Shown here: positions 18,876 to 20,204 of the stretch, piece by piece
Layout of the letters: each line of letters begins with the position of its first letter
How positions within the stretch are numbered: position 1 is the first letter of the stretch
DNA from: Bacteroidota bacterium
Lineage (GTDB): Bacteria > Bacteroidota > Bacteroidia > Chitinophagales > Chitinophagaceae
DNA length: 20,204 bases
Direction: 5' to 3'
Assembly: GCA_016715505.1 (NCBI GenBank)
Contig: JADJZY010000036.1
Span: 1-20,204, forward strand
Translations under genes and position numbers: made by a program
Notes under the pieces: generated by a model
The model's database searches: none
Told to the model about the DNA's origin: nothing
The model's input: the letters and a program-made list of their open reading frames with translations, nothing else

Positions 18876-20162
18876 TTAATTGCTCTCCAATTCTTCAGGT
18901 TTAGCGGGTTTTAAAATCAAACGCAAACTGGTGTCCTTGGTTACATAGCCCAGGCCCAATTGATAAAAATAACGAGTTTGTTTTTCACTGATAAAATCAG
19001 CATCAGGTGTAAAAACATCCAGACCAGCCACAGGCAACGTACCGGTGAATTGAAAAAAAGGCAAATCAACCACCGCTTTGTTGGGCCAATAGTTGCCATT
19101 GAACCAGATCTTTGTATTCAAAAGGGACCCGCGCTTTTGTTAGAATGCTCGCTTTAAATTAGTAGTAACCAGCCCGATTAATTGCCCATCCGTTACTTGT
19201 GGATGTCCTTTGGGATACTTTGGTGCCGGCATATAAGCGATATCACCGGATGGCATAAATGTGGGGGGCAACCCTTCACCTGATTATTTGTGTTCGACCC
19301 GAATACGATCCCCCGGCATACGTACCTCATCCGGAATTCCTTCGATTAAATAGCCTTTACACCAGCCGCCCATATGACCGTAGAGCTGGGTATTTTCTTG
19401 ACCATCACTCAGTAACAATGTATGGCCATTATAGTCTTTAACTCATTTTTCAGTTAATAACTGAACGCCCTTTTCAAGTAAATATCTGGTGGCAGCGGCT
19501 TTCGCTTTCTCGCTCATATTGTTGAGAGGATACGGGCTGCCTTCCAACAAATAAATACTCAATCGTGAAAAGTCGATTCCGGGATAATCTTTGGGCAGGA
19601 GTTTTTTTGATTTCCGCAATGCACCAGCCAATTCAACACCTATGGGTCCGGCCCCGACGATAACCAGATTCAGTGGCCTCTTTTCAGGCCCACTTGCTGA
19701 AATGATTTTCAAAACTGCTCAGAATATGGTTTCGGATGGATGAGATCATGTGTGCTTTTGAGTGTATAAGTATGTTCTTCCAATTGGGGGTTGCCAAAAA
19801 ATTGGTTCGGCATCCGGTAGCAATGATCAATCGGTCGTATTTAAAATTGCCTATACTCGCTTTTACTCTTTGTGGTGATGGATGAATTTTCCTAACTTCT
19901 GCCACTTTGATTTGTATATTTTTTGTCGCTTAAAATATTCCGGAGCGGGAAAGAAATGCTGATGGTTCCAATTGCGATGCAGCTACCTGAAAAAAAAGGG
20001 TTGAAACTGGTGGTGGTTGAGTTTATCAATCAACAACAAAATTTCAAATTCGTCTGTATTTAATTTTCTTTGCTAACTGTATGCCGGCAAATCCACCGCC
20101 AATGATAATGATCTTCTTTTCATAGTCGATATTCGTTTCCCTTTTGTCTTTATCCTTATCAC
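18876..20162 (-). pseudogene. ndh: Type II NADH dehydrogenase (NADH:quinone oxidoreductase), frame-broken
   Basis: Single-subunit, non-proton-pumping NADH dehydrogenase bound to the inner membrane face. Read on the minus strand across frames: KKIIIIGGGFAGIQLAKKI (FAD-binding GxGxxG, about 20100), NHHQFQPFFFQVAASQLEPS (about 19990), FKYDRLIIATGCRTNF (about 19830), PLNLVIVGAGPIGVELAGAL (NAD-binding, about 19650), LPKDYPGIDFSRLSIYLLEG, then NKAVVDLPFFQFTG (about 19060), WLVWMFLHLMLILSV and KLVIFINWAWAM (about 19000, the C-terminal membrane-associated segment), ending TKDTSLRLILKPAKPEELES with stop at 18876. The order and motifs match the family throughout. At least five frame changes occur in 1.3 kb; the 19140-19440 part is the worst. 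The start is uncertain: GTG at 20162 is a placeholder, and the true start may lie there or beyond the right edge. Confidence 0.8.
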
Positions 20163-20204
20163 CTCAAAGCTTTTCTACCCCCTTGCAGAACTTAAAATAA
20201 ACAT

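Noticed and set aside
1..20204. CRISPR arrays, tRNA or rRNA genes
   Set aside because: No regularly spaced repeats and no recognisable tRNA or rRNA sequence were seen by eye; a dedicated scan was not possible.

Overview
The window looks like a fragment of a Bacteroidota chromosome, most plausibly Saprospiria or a related lineage (phylum confident, class only inferred). Reasons: a type IX secretion C-terminal sorting domain, a lipoprotein whose mature end resembles a surface-export signal, a Bacteroidota-type promoter (TTG, 21 bp, TAAATTTG) in front of mtaB, signal peptides ending in Ala-Gln, and several secreted caspase-fold proteins with TPR tails. Base composition is moderately AT-rich. No tRNA, rRNA, CRISPR array, transposase or phage gene was seen.

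Layout. (1) 1-3885, minus strand: a Xaa-Pro aminopeptidase P gene running off the left edge, a secreted protein with a type IX sorting tail, and a MacB/FtsX-type ABC transporter permease. All three are readable only by hopping between frames. (2) 4067-12623: three caspase-fold (peptidase C14) genes. A compact one on the plus strand (gene C) converges on two long tandem paralogues on the minus strand (B, then A upstream of it), each a secreted caspase domain followed by TPR repeats. (3) 12720-14186, plus: an exported TPR, coiled-coil and membrane protein, divergent from A across 96 bp. (4) 14224-14493, minus: a small Ala/Pro-rich lipoprotein. (5) 18762 down to 14597, minus: a compact run mtaB, small dimeric alpha/beta-barrel protein, mnmH, selD, SRPBCC/AHSA1 protein. 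(6) 18876 to the right edge, minus: a type II NADH dehydrogenase, again frame-broken.

How the genes work together. In the mtaB-mnmH-selD run, SelD makes selenophosphate, MnmH uses it to convert 2-thiouridine to 2-selenouridine at tRNA position 34, and MtaB methylthiolates t6A at position 37, so the cluster joins sulfur and selenium chemistry on the anticodon loop. The caspase cluster is the most unusual part: three intact His/Cys dyads within about 8 kb, two of them in exported proteins with an EF-hand-like loop inside the protease domain and a long TPR array, next to a membrane-anchored TPR protein. Its function is unknown; a periplasmic or surface proteolytic or signalling role is an inference.

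Caution on quality. Almost every interior reading-frame break can be repaired by adding one base to a short homopolymer, and breaks are much denser in the first 5.4 kb and last 1.3 kb. This looks like uncorrected long-read sequence with poor contig ends, so the broken genes here are probably intact in the organism.
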